A stretch of DNA of 64,000 bases from Shewanella fodinae (GCF_014651955.1 NZ_BMXW01000008.1:105589-169588), one strand, 5' to 3'. Counted from the first letter of the stretch, positions 1-9,258 are shown. The notes: a model not told the origin generated them from the letters alone. Made by a program: numbers and translations.

Positions 1-269
1 GTATGGCCAGTCTCTGTACCGTCGATAAAACCTTCTAGGGGTAACTTAGCCAGCACGGCGATGTTTTCCGCACGGTAAACTACGGCGGTTTTATCAAAAG
101 GCTTTTTCCCCTTAACCATGGCGCCGATATCAGCAAAATTGTGGCCTAGGACTTCAAATACGGCTTGGCGATAATGAATCGCATCTTCAGGTTTTTTAAA
201 TTCACCAGCCTGTGCGGTAGCCAAAACTGAACTCGCTATTGTTGCCAGCACTAACATTTTGAATCGCAT
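1..269 (-). CDS. Cytochrome c' (N-terminal part, cut by the window edge)
   Basis: The minus-strand reading frame starts at an ATG at 267-269 and runs off the left edge, giving 89 residues. It opens with a signal peptide (MRFKMLVLATIASSVLATAQA) and continues with KKPEDAIHYRQAVF and GHNFADIGAMV. These resemble the first helices of the periplasmic four-helix-bundle cytochrome c' family. The CxxCH haem site expected at the C-terminus lies outside the window, so haem binding is inferred from the family. Members bind NO or related ligands in the periplasm. A CRP-like palindrome lies just upstream at 290-305. Confidence 0.8.
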   Translation of the reverse strand, partial: MRFKMLVLATIASSVLATAQAGEFKKPEDAIHYRQAVFEVLGHNFADIGAMVKGKKPFDKTAVVYRAENIAVLAKLPLEGFIDGTETGH

Positions 270-289
270 CTAATCCTTCCTATTAACTA

Positions 290-305
290 TGTGATTTGTG
301 TCACG
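290..305. promoter_or_regulatory. CRP-like box upstream of the cytochrome c' gene
   Basis: TGTGATTTGTGTCACG matches the CRP consensus TGTGA-N6-TCACA at nine of ten conserved positions. In Shewanella CRP is a main activator of anaerobic respiration genes, which suits a cytochrome c' target. The centre is only about 28 bp ahead of the start codon. That is too close for ordinary class II activation unless the start site is unusual, so repression or control of something else is possible. Confidence 0.5.
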
Positions 306-370
306 TATGTAAACAGAGGAAACCTTAAGGCGTCAACTGTTACTGATGCTTGAAAGCGATGGCTGGGCGC

Positions 371-427
371 TTTTTTTTGGTATCACCACAAGATATACTG
401 TCTTCACGTAGCATTACATGAAGACAG
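371..427 (+). promoter_or_regulatory. trpR promoter with a palindrome over the likely start site
   Basis: A good -10 (TATACT, 394-399) sits 17 bp after a weak T-rich -35 (371-376). Overlapping and following the -10 is a 30-bp palindrome at 398-427. Its 13-bp arms (CTGTCTTCACGTA at 398-410 and its complement at 415-427) have one mismatch and enclose GCAT. The position suits an operator or a 5'-UTR hairpin. It does not resemble the ACTAGT-type TrpR operator of E. coli, so the binder is unknown. Confidence 0.4.
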
Positions 428-435
428 CGTAATTT

Positions 436-705
436 ATGCGACCACTTTGGCATGATGTGCAACGATTGGTACTGCAAAATCCTCAGCAATTGGACTGCCT
501 ATTTGAACTGTTATTAACCGAGGATGAGCGTCAGGCAATTGCCGGGCGGTTAAAAGTGTTTCAATTATTACTGGCGGGTACGATGAGCCAACGGCAGATT
601 GCCGCAGAATATGGCGTGAGTATCGCCACTATTACACGTTGTTCTAATTATCTGAAAAATATGCCGGAAGAGCTGCGTCAGCAGATAAGGCAATTGATAT
701 TATGA
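436..705 (+). CDS. trpR: Trp operon repressor TrpR
   Basis: TrpR binds tryptophan and represses trp biosynthesis and related genes in the cytoplasm. The 89-residue protein keeps the family core: LTEDERQAIAGRLKVFQLLL, then a helix-turn-helix with MSQRQIAAEYGVSIATITR, followed by SNYLKN. It is about 19 residues shorter at the N-terminus than E. coli TrpR, where the arm is disordered, so the fold should be intact. There is no clear Shine-Dalgarno site ahead of the ATG; the upstream palindrome ends only nine bases before it. The gene converges on slyD and shares its terminator. Confidence 0.93.
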   Translation: MRPLWHDVQRLVLQNPQQLDCLFELLLTEDERQAIAGRLKVFQLLLAGTMSQRQIAAEYGVSIATITRCSNYLKNMPEELRQQIRQLIL

Positions 706-709
706 AGGC

Positions 710-745
710 AAAACAACAAGAGCCCATTAGGGCTCTTGTTGTTTT
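710..745. terminator. Bidirectional terminator between trpR and slyD
   Basis: A perfect 16-bp inverted repeat (arms 710-725 and 730-745, loop ATTA) has an A-run at the left end and a T-run at the right. It can therefore stop transcription from trpR (plus) and from slyD (minus). Confidence 0.9.
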
Positions 746-758
746 GGCAGTTAGCGGT

Positions 759-1385
759 TTAACCGTGGCAACCACAGCCACCGTTACCACCACCACCGCA
801 ACAACCTTCTTCTTTATGATCGTGACCACCACAACAGCCATCGCCGTGCTGGTGTTCACCGCCACAGCAACCGCCTTCGTGATCATGACCACCACAGCAA
901 CCACCTTCATGGTCGTGGCCCCCAGCGTGAATATGGCCGTGAGCCAACTCTTCTGCGGTAGCTTCGCGTACTTCGAGAACCTCTACGGCAAAAGTCAGCG
1001 ACTGGCCAGCAAGTGGGTGATTACCATCAACAATGACGGAGTTTTCCAGCACTTCGGTCACTTGTACCGGACGCTGGCCCATTTCTGTCTCAGCAATAAA
1101 ACGCATACCGGGAACGATATCCTGAATATCACCAAAGGCTTCTAAAGGAACTTCCTGACGCAGACCATCATGGTATGGACCGTAAGCATCTTCGCAATCG
1201 ATTGTGACTTCAAGCTGTTCGCCCTGAGTTTTGCCTTCCAGCGCTTTTTCAAGACCAGGGATCAGGTTTCCCATGCCATGAAGATAAACTAGTGGATCGG
1301 CGTCAAAGGAGCTCTCAAGCAGTTGGCCTTTGGCGTCAGTCAAGCGGTAGTGAATGGTTACCGCATGGTTTTGGGTGATTTGCAT
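759..1385 (-). CDS. slyD: FKBP-type peptidyl-prolyl isomerase SlyD with metal-binding tail
   Basis: SlyD is a cytoplasmic prolyl isomerase, chaperone and nickel-binding protein that feeds [NiFe]-hydrogenase maturation in E. coli. The start at 1385 (MQITQNHAVTIHYRL) is preceded by GGGAGG. A longer frame to 1445 exists but lacks family similarity before this Met. Residues 1-150 are the FKBP and IF (insert-in-flap) domains, with LESSFDADPLVYLHGMGNLIPG and the EVTIDCEDAYG stretch. The last 60 residues are a His/Cys/Gly tail built from four copies of an HDHxGGCCGG-like repeat. The protein is 208 aa, slightly longer than E. coli SlyD (196). Confidence 0.96.
   Translation of the reverse strand: MQITQNHAVTIHYRLTDAKGQLLESSFDADPLVYLHGMGNLIPGLEKALEGKTQGEQLEVTIDCEDAYGPYHDGLRQEVPLEAFGDIQDIVPGMRFIAETEMGQRPVQVTEVLENSVIVDGNHPLAGQSLTFAVEVLEVREATAEELAHGHIHAGGHDHEGGCCGGHDHEGGCCGGEHQHGDGCCGGHDHKEEGCCGGGGNGGCGCHG
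762..930 (-). repeat. In-gene repeat encoding the SlyD His/Cys tail
   Basis: The 3' end of slyD contains imperfect tandem copies of a roughly 30-bp unit encoding GGHDHEGGCCGG and variants. The repetition makes copy-number slippage plausible and would change the number of metal ligands without shifting the frame. Confidence 0.7.
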
Positions 1386-1743
1386 ATCGCCTCCCGTTAA
1401 TCGTGTCGGCGCATAATAACGTGGAAATGCCAAGCTGGCGACCATTGTTATTAGCGAATGCTAGCTGCTGCACATAGTTTGAACTCAGGGCATTCTTCTT
1501 ATCGAGGAATCATCGGATAGCGAACGTATTTTTGAGAAACAAAAACGATTGTTGTGGCGGCAGTGTAAATCTGCTCATTAATAATTATTTAGTAAAGTAG
1601 TGCGTTTAGTGATGTTCTTTTAAGTGAATGACAACTTTGTTGATGGAGATATCAACAAAGCGCTTGACAATGGCAAAGGAAAAAAGCAATTCTGTGCGAC
1701 ATACTTATTTACACATTCAATTAACACTCAACACAGAATCCTT
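1386..1743. other. Intergenic region with slyD and thr promoters
   Basis: This 358-bp stretch separates slyD (minus) from the thr leader peptide (plus). It holds the slyD ribosome-binding site at its left end and an AT-rich centre. A perfect 10-bp inverted repeat occurs at 1635-1660, followed at once by TTGACA at 1664-1669. No convincing -10 is spaced correctly after that TTGACA, so the thr start site is not fixed. I see no gene here; the frame that opens at 1624 becomes the leader peptide only near its end. Confidence 0.6.
1635..1660. promoter_or_regulatory. Perfect inverted repeat near the thr promoter
   Basis: Arms CTTTGTTGAT (1635-1644) and ATCAACAAAG (1651-1660) are perfect complements separated by six bases. 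There is no T-run, so this is more likely a protein-binding site than a terminator. It lies four bases ahead of a TTGACA, consistent with an operator or activator site for the thr operon. The binder is unknown. Confidence 0.4.
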
Positions 1744-1815
1744 ATGATGTACGTCAGCGTTGTGATTACCACCATTATTACAACCACCACCATTACCGGT
1801 GTGGGGGCGGGCTGA
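1744..1815 (+). CDS. thrL: thr operon leader peptide
   Basis: This 23-residue ORF (MMYVSVVITTIITTTTITGVGAG) carries seven Thr and four Ile codons in one run. It is the counterpart of E. coli ThrL (21 aa, also ending in GAG). Ribosome stalling on these codons when charged tRNA-Thr or tRNA-Ile is scarce would favour the antiterminator over the downstream terminator. Translation may begin at 1744 or at the adjacent ATG at 1747. The Shine-Dalgarno site is weak. It sits 30 bases ahead of the attenuator hairpin and about 90 ahead of thrA. Confidence 0.92.
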   Translation: MMYVSVVITTIITTTTITGVGAG

Positions 1816-1874
1816 CACATTCTTAAGGAAGTGTAAAAAATCAGGCCCGCTCCCATCAAAGGAGCGGGTTTTTT
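1799..1874 (+). promoter_or_regulatory. thr attenuator (antiterminator and terminator)
   Basis: The terminator is CCCGCTCC (1846-1853), a seven-base loop, GGAGCGGG (1861-1868), then TTTTTT. The G-rich end of thrL (about 1800-1815) is complementary to 1841-1854, with small bulges, so it can pair with the left arm as an antiterminator. This is the classic arrangement for transcription attenuation by Thr/Ile tRNA charging. Confidence 0.9.
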
Positions 1875-1907
1875 GTTTCTGGGGCGGCGGGTTACAGGAG
1901 ATAGGCA

Positions 1908-4376
1908 ATGAAGGTGATGAAGTTTGGTGGTACATCTTTGGCAAACTGGCAACGGTTTGATATGGCGGCTGGTATTATTGCCGATGCAGCCAAGGACGAA
2001 AGCGTTGCGACAGTGTTATCGGCACCTGCCACAGTGACCAACGGGCTGTTAGCAATGGTGGATACTGCCCTGGAAAAAGGTGATGTCGCTGCCGCACTCG
2101 GTAACGTTGAAGCGGTTTTTCGCAGTCTTTACGGTGCCGCTTTTGCCGTGTTAAACAACTCGAAAACTCAGCAGTCCCTAGAACAGTTACTGGACTCACA
2201 ATTGGCCTATTGGTCTGAAAAACTGCAGGGCATCATGTTGCTGGGTGAATGTCCCGATGGCGTCCGTGCTGACATTGTTGTGGCTGGTGAAAAGTTATCA
2301 GCGGCGCTCATGGTCAAGGTTATGGAAGCCAAAGGACTGAGTGCTGGGCTTTTGGATCCCAAAGCACTATTTCTTGCGCACGGAACGCCGATGGAATCAA
2401 CGGTGGATATTGGGGTCAGCAAGCCACGCTTTCGTTTGTTAGGGCTTGATGAAAAACGTGTTTGGGTGATGCCAGGTTTTACTGCCGCAGATGAACAGGG
2501 CAGAGTGGTGACGTTGGGGCGCAACGGTTCAGATTACTCGGCGGCGGTACTGGCCGCGTGTCTCGATGCATCAAGCTGCGAGATCTGGACCGATGTCGAC
2601 GGCATCTATAATACCGATCCGCGGGTGGTGCCTGATGCTAAACTATTGTCTCAATTGAGCTATCAGGAAGCGATGGAGCTTTCGTATTTTGGGGCCAAGG
2701 TACTACATCCCCGCACTATTTCCCCCATCGCTCAGTTTCAAATCCCCTGTTATATCAAGAATAGTTTTAATCCGGCAGCGCCGGGAACCTTAGTGTCCAG
2801 CCATCCAGATCAAACGGGTTTACAGGTAAAGGCCATTTCCAACCTCGATAATCAGACCATGGTGGATGTGTCTGGACCCGGTATGAAAGGGATGGTCGGG
2901 ATGGCTTCTCGGATCTTGGCCTCGATTGCTCGTAGCGGCGTTTCCGTGACGCTGATAACACAGAGTTCCAGTGAGTACTCTATTAGTTTCTGCGTGCCAA
3001 CTGTAGATGCCAAACGTGTGAAGCGGGCGCTGGAACAAGAATTTGAACTGGAACTTAAAAGTGAATTGCTGGAACCATTGGTGATGCGTCACCAGTTAGC
3101 AATCGTGTCACTTATCGGCGATGGCATGCGCACACACAAAGGTGTGGCGGCAAAGTTTTTTCAGGCATTAGCCCAGGCAAGCGTGAATATCATCGCCATC
3201 GCTCAAGGATCTTCTGAGCGTTCCATCTCGGCGGTAATTGAACAACGTAAAACGCCACATGCGATCAAAGCCTGTCATCAGGGATTCTTCGATGTTCAGC
3301 AATATCTAGACGTATTTCTGGTGGGGGCTGGCAATATCGGTGCTGGCTTGTTAGCGCAGATTGCTCACCAGGAACAGATGTTACGCAGTCAAAATATCAG
3401 CATCAGGGTCTGTGGTATTGCTAACTCCAATCAAATGTTGTTACAAGCGAGCGGTATTGAATTAGCCCAATGGCAGTTACAGCTAAGCGAACAGGGTGAG
3501 TTATTTGATTTGCCTAAAATGTTGTCATGGGCCAAAGAGCAACAACTCTTAACGCCGGTGTTTGTGGATTGTACTTCTTCTGATGACATAGCTTCCCTGT
3601 ATCCAGAGGTGATGGCGGCCGGTTTCCATGTGGTTACTCCCAACAAGAAAGCTAACACCCGCGACATGGCATTTTATCGGCAGTTACGTCAGACAGCGCT
3701 AGCCCAACGGCGCCAATTTTTGTACGAAACCAATGTTGGCGCAGGTTTGCCAGTGATAGATAACCTCAAAAAGCTGATGTTTGCCGGGGATAAATTGCTG
3801 CATTTCAAAGGGATATTGTCCGGTTCTTTGTCCTATATCTTCGGCAAATTGGAAGAGGGGATGACCTTATCAGAAGCGACCACCCATGCCCGTGAAAAAT
3901 GTTTTACTGAGCCTGATCCCAGAGAAGACCTGAACGGGATGGATGTTGCGCGTAAGGTGCTGATTTTAGCCCGTGAGGCCGGAATGCCGTTAGAGATGAA
4001 AGACATAGTGGTGGAGTCAGTGTTGCCGCCAGATTTTGACAGCAGTGGTGATGTCGCAGATTTTATGCAGCGGCTGATCGCGGCCGATGCTTGGATGGCG
4101 GCAAACGTTGCGTCAGCGCAGGCGCAAGGAAAAGTGCTGCGCTATGTCGGTGAAATTACTGCTGAAGGTTGCCGGGTTGGGATCCGTGCGGTAGACGAAC
4201 ATGATCCACTATTCCGGGTGAAAGAGGGGGAAAACGCACTGGCTTTTTACAGTCGTTATTATCAACCTATTCCTTTTGTTTTGCGTGGTTATGGGGCGGG
4301 CACAGAGGTGACGGCCGCTGGGGTGTTTGCCGACCTGTTGCGTACGCTGAACTGGACTCGGGAGGTGGATCTATGA
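1908..4376 (+). CDS. thrA: Bifunctional aspartokinase I / homoserine dehydrogenase I
   Basis: ThrA phosphorylates aspartate and later reduces aspartate semialdehyde to homoserine, the first and third steps of the threonine branch. The 822-residue protein (E. coli 820) begins with the kinase motif MKFGGTS. It then has paired ACT regulatory domains at about 300-460 ([29 protein letters not shown]). From about residue 468 comes the NAD(P)-binding GAGNIGAG motif and the homoserine dehydrogenase domain ([12 protein letters not shown]). A GGAG site precedes the ATG. It overlaps thrB by four bases, showing translational coupling. Feedback control by threonine is expected from the family. Confidence 0.98.
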   Translation: MKVMKFGGTSLANWQRFDMAAGIIADAAKDESVATVLSAPATVTNGLLAMVDTALEKGDVAAALGNVEAVFRSLYGAAFAVLNNSKTQQSLEQLLDSQLAYWSEKLQGIMLLGECPDGVRADIVVAGEKLSAALMVKVMEAKGLSAGLLDPKALFLAHGTPMESTVDIGVSKPRFRLLGLDEKRVWVMPGFTAADEQGRVVTLGRNGSDYSAAVLAACLDASSCEIWTDVDGIYNTDPRVVPDAKLLSQLSYQEAMELSYFGAKVLHPRTISPIAQFQIPCYIKNSFNPAAPGTLVSSHPDQTGLQVKAISNLDNQTMVDVSGPGMKGMVGMASRILASIARSGVSVTLITQSSSEYSISFCVPTVDAKRVKRALEQEFELELKSELLEPLVMRHQLAIVSLIGDGMRTHKGVAAKFFQALAQASVNIIAIAQGSSERSISAVIEQRKTPHAIKACHQGFFDVQQYLDVFLVGAGNIGAGLLAQIAHQEQMLRSQNISIRVCGIANSNQMLLQASGIELAQWQLQLSEQGELFDLPKMLSWAKEQQLLTPVFVDCTSSDDIASLYPEVMAAGFHVVTPNKKANTRDMAFYRQLRQTALAQRRQFLYETNVGAGLPVIDNLKKLMFAGDKLLHFKGILSGSLSYIFGKLEEGMTLSEATTHAREKCFTEPDPREDLNGMDVARKVLILAREAGMPLEMKDIVVESVLPPDFDSSGDVADFMQRLIAADAWMAANVASAQAQGKVLRYVGEITAEGCRVGIRAVDEHDPLFRVKEGENALAFYSRYYQPIPFVLRGYGAGTEVTAAGVFADLLRTLNWTREVDL

Positions 4377-5332
4377 GTCTGTCAGATTCATTAACCGTTT
4401 ATGCCCCGGCATCTATGGGAAACGTGGGCGTTGGTTTTGATCTCTTGGGTGCCGCGTTAGCGCCCATTGACGGTAGTCTGCTAGGTGATACCGTCACCAT
4501 TACTCATGCTGATGCAGGTGTGCATCTGCAGCAACAAGGTGTCTGGGCGCATAAACTGCCGGATTCACCGCAACAGAATATTGTTTTTCAGTGTGCTGAA
4601 TTTTTTCTGCAGCAGTTTGCTGTTAAAGGTGGTGTTTCACTAATACTGAGTAAGAACTTGCCTGTCGGCAGCGGTCTGGGTTCCAGTGCCAGTTCCGTGG
4701 TAGCAGCGCTGTTTGCACTGAATGAGTTTTTTGATAAGCCCTGCAATCCACAACAGTTGCTGGCATTGATGGGCAAATTTGAAGGTCGCATCAGTGGTTC
4801 TGTGCACTATGATAATGTGGCTCCATGTTATTTGGGGGGAATGCAGTTGATGCTGGATTTGCCACAACGGATCTGCGAGCCGATTCCAGCGTTTGAACAA
4901 TGGTATTGGGTGGTGGCTTATCCTGGTATCTCACTTTCAACGGCTAAAATGCGGGCACTCATGCCGGCGCAATACGAACGACCTGTGGTCATCGATTTTG
5001 GTCGCAATCTCAGTGCGTTTGTGCACGCCAGCTATCGTCAGGATGAAGCTTTGGCGATTGCGGTGCTTAAAGATGTGCTGGCCGAACCTTATCGCGCCCC
5101 TGCTATTCCTGGCTATGAACAGGCGCGAGCCGCATTAGCGGAATTAGGTATGATGACCACGGGCATCTCTGGCAGCGGACCAACGCTCTTTTCTATTTGC
5201 CGGGATCTGCCAACCGCCGAGTTAGCAAAAGACTGGTTGGAGCAACACTATTTGACAGAGACTGGGGGCTTTAGCCACATCTGTCGCTTGGACAACTTGG
5301 GGGCGAGAGTATTGCCGCAAGGTCAATACTAA
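4373..5332 (+). CDS. thrB: Homoserine kinase
   Basis: ThrB phosphorylates homoserine with ATP, giving O-phosphohomoserine for ThrC. The 319-residue protein is a GHMP kinase. It has an N-terminal [14 protein letters not shown], the phosphate-binding [13 protein letters not shown] at about 97-109, and the C-terminal [15 protein letters not shown] motif. Its ATG overlaps the thrA stop (ATGA), so it is translated from the same operon mRNA. It is 22 bases from thrC. Confidence 0.98.
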   Translation: MSLSDSLTVYAPASMGNVGVGFDLLGAALAPIDGSLLGDTVTITHADAGVHLQQQGVWAHKLPDSPQQNIVFQCAEFFLQQFAVKGGVSLILSKNLPVGSGLGSSASSVVAALFALNEFFDKPCNPQQLLALMGKFEGRISGSVHYDNVAPCYLGGMQLMLDLPQRICEPIPAFEQWYWVVAYPGISLSTAKMRALMPAQYERPVVIDFGRNLSAFVHASYRQDEALAIAVLKDVLAEPYRAPAIPGYEQARAALAELGMMTTGISGSGPTLFSICRDLPTAELAKDWLEQHYLTETGGFSHICRLDNLGARVLPQGQY

Positions 5333-5354
5333 TTAAGAGCAAGGGCTAAATGAT

Positions 5355-6635
5355 ATGGAACTGTATAATCTCAAACATCCTGCGCAAAGGGTGAATTTTT
5401 CGGAAGCGCTTAAATTAGGGCTCGGTATTGATCGTGGACTGTTTTTCCCATCGCGGATTCCCCGTTTGCAGAATGTCGAAGCGTTACTGGCACTGCCTTT
5501 TGTTGATCGCAGTAAACGTGTGTTAGGAGCTTGGCTTGCAGACGAGTTGGGGCAATCGCTGGTCGATGAACTGGTTGAAAAGGCGTTTAATTTCCCACTG
5601 CCGATGGTGCCCGTTGATGAAAAACGTAGCAGTCTTGAACTGTTTCATGGCCCGACACTGGCGTTTAAGGATTTCGGGGCACGCTTTATGGCGCAATGTC
5701 TTAACGCGCTTGGCGGCAATCAACCCCTGACTATTTTAACCGCAACTTCAGGTGATACTGGTGCCGCGGTGGCCGATGCTTTTTATGGCCTAGAGAATGT
5801 CAGAGTGATGGTGCTGTACCCTAAGGGCAAGATCAGCGAACTACAGGAAAAAATGTTTTCCACCCTTGGTGGTAATATCCATACGGTTGCTGTTGAGTCG
5901 GATTTCGATGACTGTCAGGCCTTGGTGAAGCAAGCATTTGAAGACAGTGATATTCGGGACGGCTTGCGTCTTAACTCTGCAAACTCAATTAATATCAGTA
6001 GGTTACTTGCACAAGTCTGTTATTATTTTGAAGCGGTAACCCGCTATCGCCAGCAATATCAAGACTCCCCGGTGATTGCCGTACCCAGTGGCAACTTCGG
6101 TAATTTGACCGCGGGTCTGCTGGCTAAAGCGATGGGCTTACCGGTGAAGCGGTTTATCGCAGCAACCAACAGTAATGACACTGTGCCACGTTATCTCACT
6201 TTTGGTGATTGGGCACCAAGGCAAACAATGGCAACGATGTCAAATGCTATGGATGTTTCTGAACCGAGCAACTGGCCGCGGGTAGAAGCTATTTTCAGTG
6301 AGATGAAATGGCCGTTGAGCGAGCTGACCGGATTAGCAATCTCTGAGCAGCAGACACAGGCGTCGATGCAGGCGTTGCAAGCGCTGGGTTATCAGGCGGA
6401 GCCACATGCTGCTGTGGCTGCGGAAGCGCTTCATCTTTGCTTAAAAGCGGATGAACGCGGGATTTTCTTGGCAACTGCTCACCCTGCGAAGTTTAAAGAG
6501 GTGGTGGATCGGGAGTTAGGAACTTGTTTACCGCTGCCACCCGCGTTGCAGCGCGTGAAGGACAAGCCTGTTCTGTCGGCGGTATTACCAGCGGATTTTG
6601 CAGCACTGAAAGCGCATATGCTTGCGGTGTTGTGA
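5355..6635 (+). CDS. thrC: Threonine synthase
   Basis: ThrC is a PLP enzyme that converts O-phosphohomoserine to threonine, the last step of the pathway. The 426-residue length matches the short bacterial type (E. coli 428). The PLP lysine is K105 in TLAFKDFGARF. The phosphate-binding region is TATSGDTGAAVADAF, and VPSGNFGNLTAGLLAKAMG follows. It is the last gene of thrLABC and is followed by a strong terminator. Confidence 0.98.
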   Translation: MELYNLKHPAQRVNFSEALKLGLGIDRGLFFPSRIPRLQNVEALLALPFVDRSKRVLGAWLADELGQSLVDELVEKAFNFPLPMVPVDEKRSSLELFHGPTLAFKDFGARFMAQCLNALGGNQPLTILTATSGDTGAAVADAFYGLENVRVMVLYPKGKISELQEKMFSTLGGNIHTVAVESDFDDCQALVKQAFEDSDIRDGLRLNSANSINISRLLAQVCYYFEAVTRYRQQYQDSPVIAVPSGNFGNLTAGLLAKAMGLPVKRFIAATNSNDTVPRYLTFGDWAPRQTMATMSNAMDVSEPSNWPRVEAIFSEMKWPLSELTGLAISEQQTQASMQALQALGYQAEPHAAVAAEALHLCLKADERGIFLATAHPAKFKEVVDRELGTCLPLPPALQRVKDKPVLSAVLPADFAALKAHMLAVL

Positions 6636-6654
6636 TACGAGGAACGAGACATTC

Positions 6655-6680
6655 AACCCCGCTTGGTCGCGGGGTTTTTT
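6655..6680 (+). terminator. thr operon terminator
   Basis: AACCCCGC (6655-6662) and GCGGGGTT (6669-6676) form a perfect stem with a six-base loop followed by a T-run to 6680. It lies 20 bases after thrC and ahead of the convergent nfo gene. Confidence 0.92.
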
Positions 6681-6697
6681 ATGACTGCGGTAATACG

Positions 6698-7549
6698 TTA
6701 GCTACTTTGAGATTGTAGCCACGCTATCTCGTCGGGCCAGATTTCTGGACGGATAGTTTCCAATATGAGCGGAATTTGCACCGTTGCCGGATGCGCCATG
6801 ATGGCACTGAAGGCATCTTTACCTATCGCGCCATAGCCTAATGAGTCATGGCGATCGACATGGCTATTGAAAGCGCTTTTACAGTCATTGAGATGCATCC
6901 CTTTGAGATATTTCATACCGACTATCTGCGCAAATTCCGCAAACACCTGAGCCACGGAATCATTGGTTCGCAAATCGTAACCTGCAGCAAACAGATGACA
7001 AGTATCCAGACATACCCCGACTCGTGACTTATCTTCAATATGTTCAATGATTTCTGCCAACTGTTCAAAACGGTGACCAAGATTGGAACCTTGCCCGGCG
7101 GTATTCTCTAGTACTGCGGTAACACCTGTTGTTTGTTCTAATACCAGGTTAATAGAGTCGGCAATGTTGCGCAGACATAAGGATTCACTTATTTCCCGCA
7201 AATGGCTCCCCGGATGAAAGTTAAGCAGCGTCAAGCCTAATTGTTCGCAGCGCTGCATTTCGTCCAAGAAGGCTTCCCGAGATTTCTGCAACATATTTGG
7301 ATCTGGGTGACCTAGATTAATCAAGTAGCTGTCATGTGGCAGAATTTGTGCTGCACTGAAGTGTTGTTCAATGCAATTCTGCTTGAATTTTTCTATCTCC
7401 GCAGCCGTTAACGGCGATGCATTCCAGCGGCGTTGGTTTTTAGTAAAAAGTGCGAACGCCGTTGCACCTATGGCAGCAGCATTGAGTGGCGCATTGGCAA
7501 CACCACCTTGAGCGCTAACATGGGCACCCACCCATCTTTTATCCAACAT
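6698..7549 (-). CDS. nfo: Endonuclease IV (AP endonuclease)
   Basis: Nfo cuts DNA at abasic sites and removes 3'-blocking groups during base excision repair. The 283-residue protein is a TIM-barrel enzyme with the family signatures GAHVSAQGG near the N-terminus, [39 protein letters not shown] and [29 protein letters not shown]. These include the His, Glu and Asp ligands of the three-zinc centre. It converges on thrC and is transcribed alone. Confidence 0.97.
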   Translation of the reverse strand: MLDKRWVGAHVSAQGGVANAPLNAAAIGATAFALFTKNQRRWNASPLTAAEIEKFKQNCIEQHFSAAQILPHDSYLINLGHPDPNMLQKSREAFLDEMQRCEQLGLTLLNFHPGSHLREISESLCLRNIADSINLVLEQTTGVTAVLENTAGQGSNLGHRFEQLAEIIEHIEDKSRVGVCLDTCHLFAAGYDLRTNDSVAQVFAEFAQIVGMKYLKGMHLNDCKSAFNSHVDRHDSLGYGAIGKDAFSAIMAHPATVQIPLILETIRPEIWPDEIAWLQSQSS

Positions 7550-7822
7550 GTTATTTGTCTCGTGTTGTCATTATGGTGCCAGTCTACTCAAGCTTGGGGG
7601 TGTTGGTCACGGTTAACCTTCTGTTGTGATTAAATAAACTACAGTTGAGGCCGATAATTACTGGCTAATTATGTGAGTATGAGCGGTGCTTTATGCAATT
7701 TGTAGCCAGTTTTCCTTGATCTTTGTCATGTATTAAATAAACAACACTGGTTACCATTAAAATTCGCTGGGTTGTTTACTGCTATTATTGAGTAAACGGC
7801 CCCCAAATGAAGGAGAGCCTCT

Positions 7823-8386
7823 ATGCTGCAAAGATTAATGAATGATCACAAGCATATAGCTGTATTGCTCAATTTGCTTAAAGGAAAGTACCAAAAGCTT
7901 TCAGAAGGTGAACCGGTCAATTTTTGCTTGGTTCGTGACGTTGTTGAGTATATGCAGGAATATACCGAGCACAGTCATCATCCTGTTGAAGATATTGTGT
8001 ACGAGTACTACGTGGGGAAATTTGCCAAAGAGGAATCTACCAAACGTCTGACTGAAGAACATCATAAGGTGGTGGCAGCTTCTGCCGCGCTGGCGTCGAC
8101 TTTAAACCTCATTCTTAATGATATTGTGGTGGCTAAAGATAAGTTGGTTCAGGAGCTAAGAGACTACGTCACTCTGCAGGAGCAGCATCTATTGTATGAG
8201 GAAGAACATATTTTCCCAAAATTGCAGCGCAAGCTGACAGCGTCGGATTGGCAACAAATTGAGCAAAATTGTGCTTTGAAGTTGATAGAGGATCCGCTGT
8301 TCAGTAGTAACGATCAAATGTTTGATGAACTGCGTCAGTATATTCAGACAATAGAGCCATCTTCTGCGGCAACTTTGAGCCATTGA
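7823..8386 (+). CDS. Haemerythrin HHE domain protein
   Basis: The 187-residue protein is a helical-bundle haemerythrin-like protein expected to bind a di-iron centre. Likely iron ligands are in MNDHKHI (N-terminus), EHSHHPVEDIVYEYY (about 50-65), TEEHHKVV and EQHLLYEEEHIFPKL. Bacterial relatives act in oxygen sensing or in repair of oxidative and nitrosative damage, and the exact role here is unknown. A GGAGAG site precedes the ATG. Upstream, TTGAT-N4-GTCAT at 7716-7729 is a weak FNR/EtrA-like match only. Not YtfE: the N-terminal ScdA-type domain is absent. Confidence 0.85.
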   Translation: MLQRLMNDHKHIAVLLNLLKGKYQKLSEGEPVNFCLVRDVVEYMQEYTEHSHHPVEDIVYEYYVGKFAKEESTKRLTEEHHKVVAASAALASTLNLILNDIVVAKDKLVQELRDYVTLQEQHLLYEEEHIFPKLQRKLTASDWQQIEQNCALKLIEDPLFSSNDQMFDELRQYIQTIEPSSAATLSH

Positions 8387-8405
8387 TGTCCGTAGTCAGC
8401 GCTGG

Positions 8406-8427
8406 TGCCGGGGTATCCCGGCATTTT
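8406..8427 (+). terminator. Terminator after the haemerythrin gene
   Basis: TGCCGGG (8406-8412), loop GTAT, CCCGGCA (8417-8423), then a T-rich tail. It lies 20 bases after the stop codon. Confidence 0.85.
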
Positions 8428-8703
8428 CTTTTCTATCATTATCAGTATTTTTAACGGATAGAAATCATCAACTTATTCTTAGTTAATACGTGGATTTGAC
8501 TCTCTTTTAAGCGTTCTGGCGTTTGGTTATTTCTATTTTATCTAACCCACTGGATTTAGCTCGATCTTTATTACTAGATAATCACAACTTCATTAACTAT
8601 TATTAACTGATACTTTTGCGTCATCTTATAACTGACAGAAAAATAAAGAATATTTAACAATTTTATGGTCATGGGTTTGGCAGTCGCCGGAGATTTGACG
8701 TTA
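8428..8703. other. AT-rich leader of the pilus operon
   Basis: The region between the haemerythrin terminator and pilV is strongly AT-rich and presumably holds the pilus operon promoter. No clear -35/-10 pair stands out. There is no fimT/fimU-like prepilin here, although such a gene often precedes pilV. Confidence 0.4.
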
Positions 8704-9252
8704 ATGAAAAGTAAGCGGTCGGGATTCTCTCTTATCGAAGTGATGGTGGCTTTGGTCATCTTGGTGATTGGCCTCATAGGAATATTTAATCTTCATATTG
8801 TGGCAAAACGTGCCAGTTTTGAGTCTTTTGAACAAACGCAGGCAGCATATTTGGCAAACGATATTCTTAATCGTATGAAGTTAAATCAAACGGTATTAGA
8901 CAGTTACGTTGGTGAATACGGCGTGCTTAACGGTGATACGGCTCCAACTTCGTGTGATGGTGCAGGCGCTGCGTGTTCTCCCGCAGAAATGGAACTGTGG
9001 GACATTTACCAGTGGCGTTGGTTGTTTTCCGGTGGGGCAGAGACCAACAGCTCGGGTGTTAATGTTGGTGGATTAGATTCAACCACAGCCTGTATTACCT
9101 TTGATAACGTTAACAATGTCATCTCCATTGCCATTGCTTGGAAAGGTATGCAGTCAACCGCTGGCACCACCAATACAACATCTGACTGTGGTGCAGCCAT
9201 TGGTGATAAACGCCGTCTTTATGTATTAAATACTGTTGTAGACCAGGGATAA
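8704..9252 (+). CDS. pilV: Type IV pilus minor pilin PilV
   Basis: PilV is a minor prepilin that primes pilus assembly with PilW, PilX and PilE. The chosen start at 8704 gives a short basic leader (MKSKRSG) before the prepilin peptidase site G/FSLIEV. The hydrophobic helix MVALVILVIGLIGIFNLH follows. A longer frame opens at 8665 but adds a leader too long for a prepilin. The protein is 182 aa with a C-terminal globular domain containing several Cys. Only six bases separate it from pilW. Confidence 0.88.
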   Translation: MKSKRSGFSLIEVMVALVILVIGLIGIFNLHIVAKRASFESFEQTQAAYLANDILNRMKLNQTVLDSYVGEYGVLNGDTAPTSCDGAGAACSPAEMELWDIYQWRWLFSGGAETNSSGVNVGGLDSTTACITFDNVNNVISIAIAWKGMQSTAGTTNTTSDCGAAIGDKRRLYVLNTVVDQG

Positions 9253-9258
9253 CCGACC

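Noticed and set aside
702..1145. Plus-strand 147-codon ORF antisense to slyD
   Set aside because: Its Thr/Ala/Val-rich sequence is the complement of the SlyD His/Cys repeats; slyD is clearly the coding strand.
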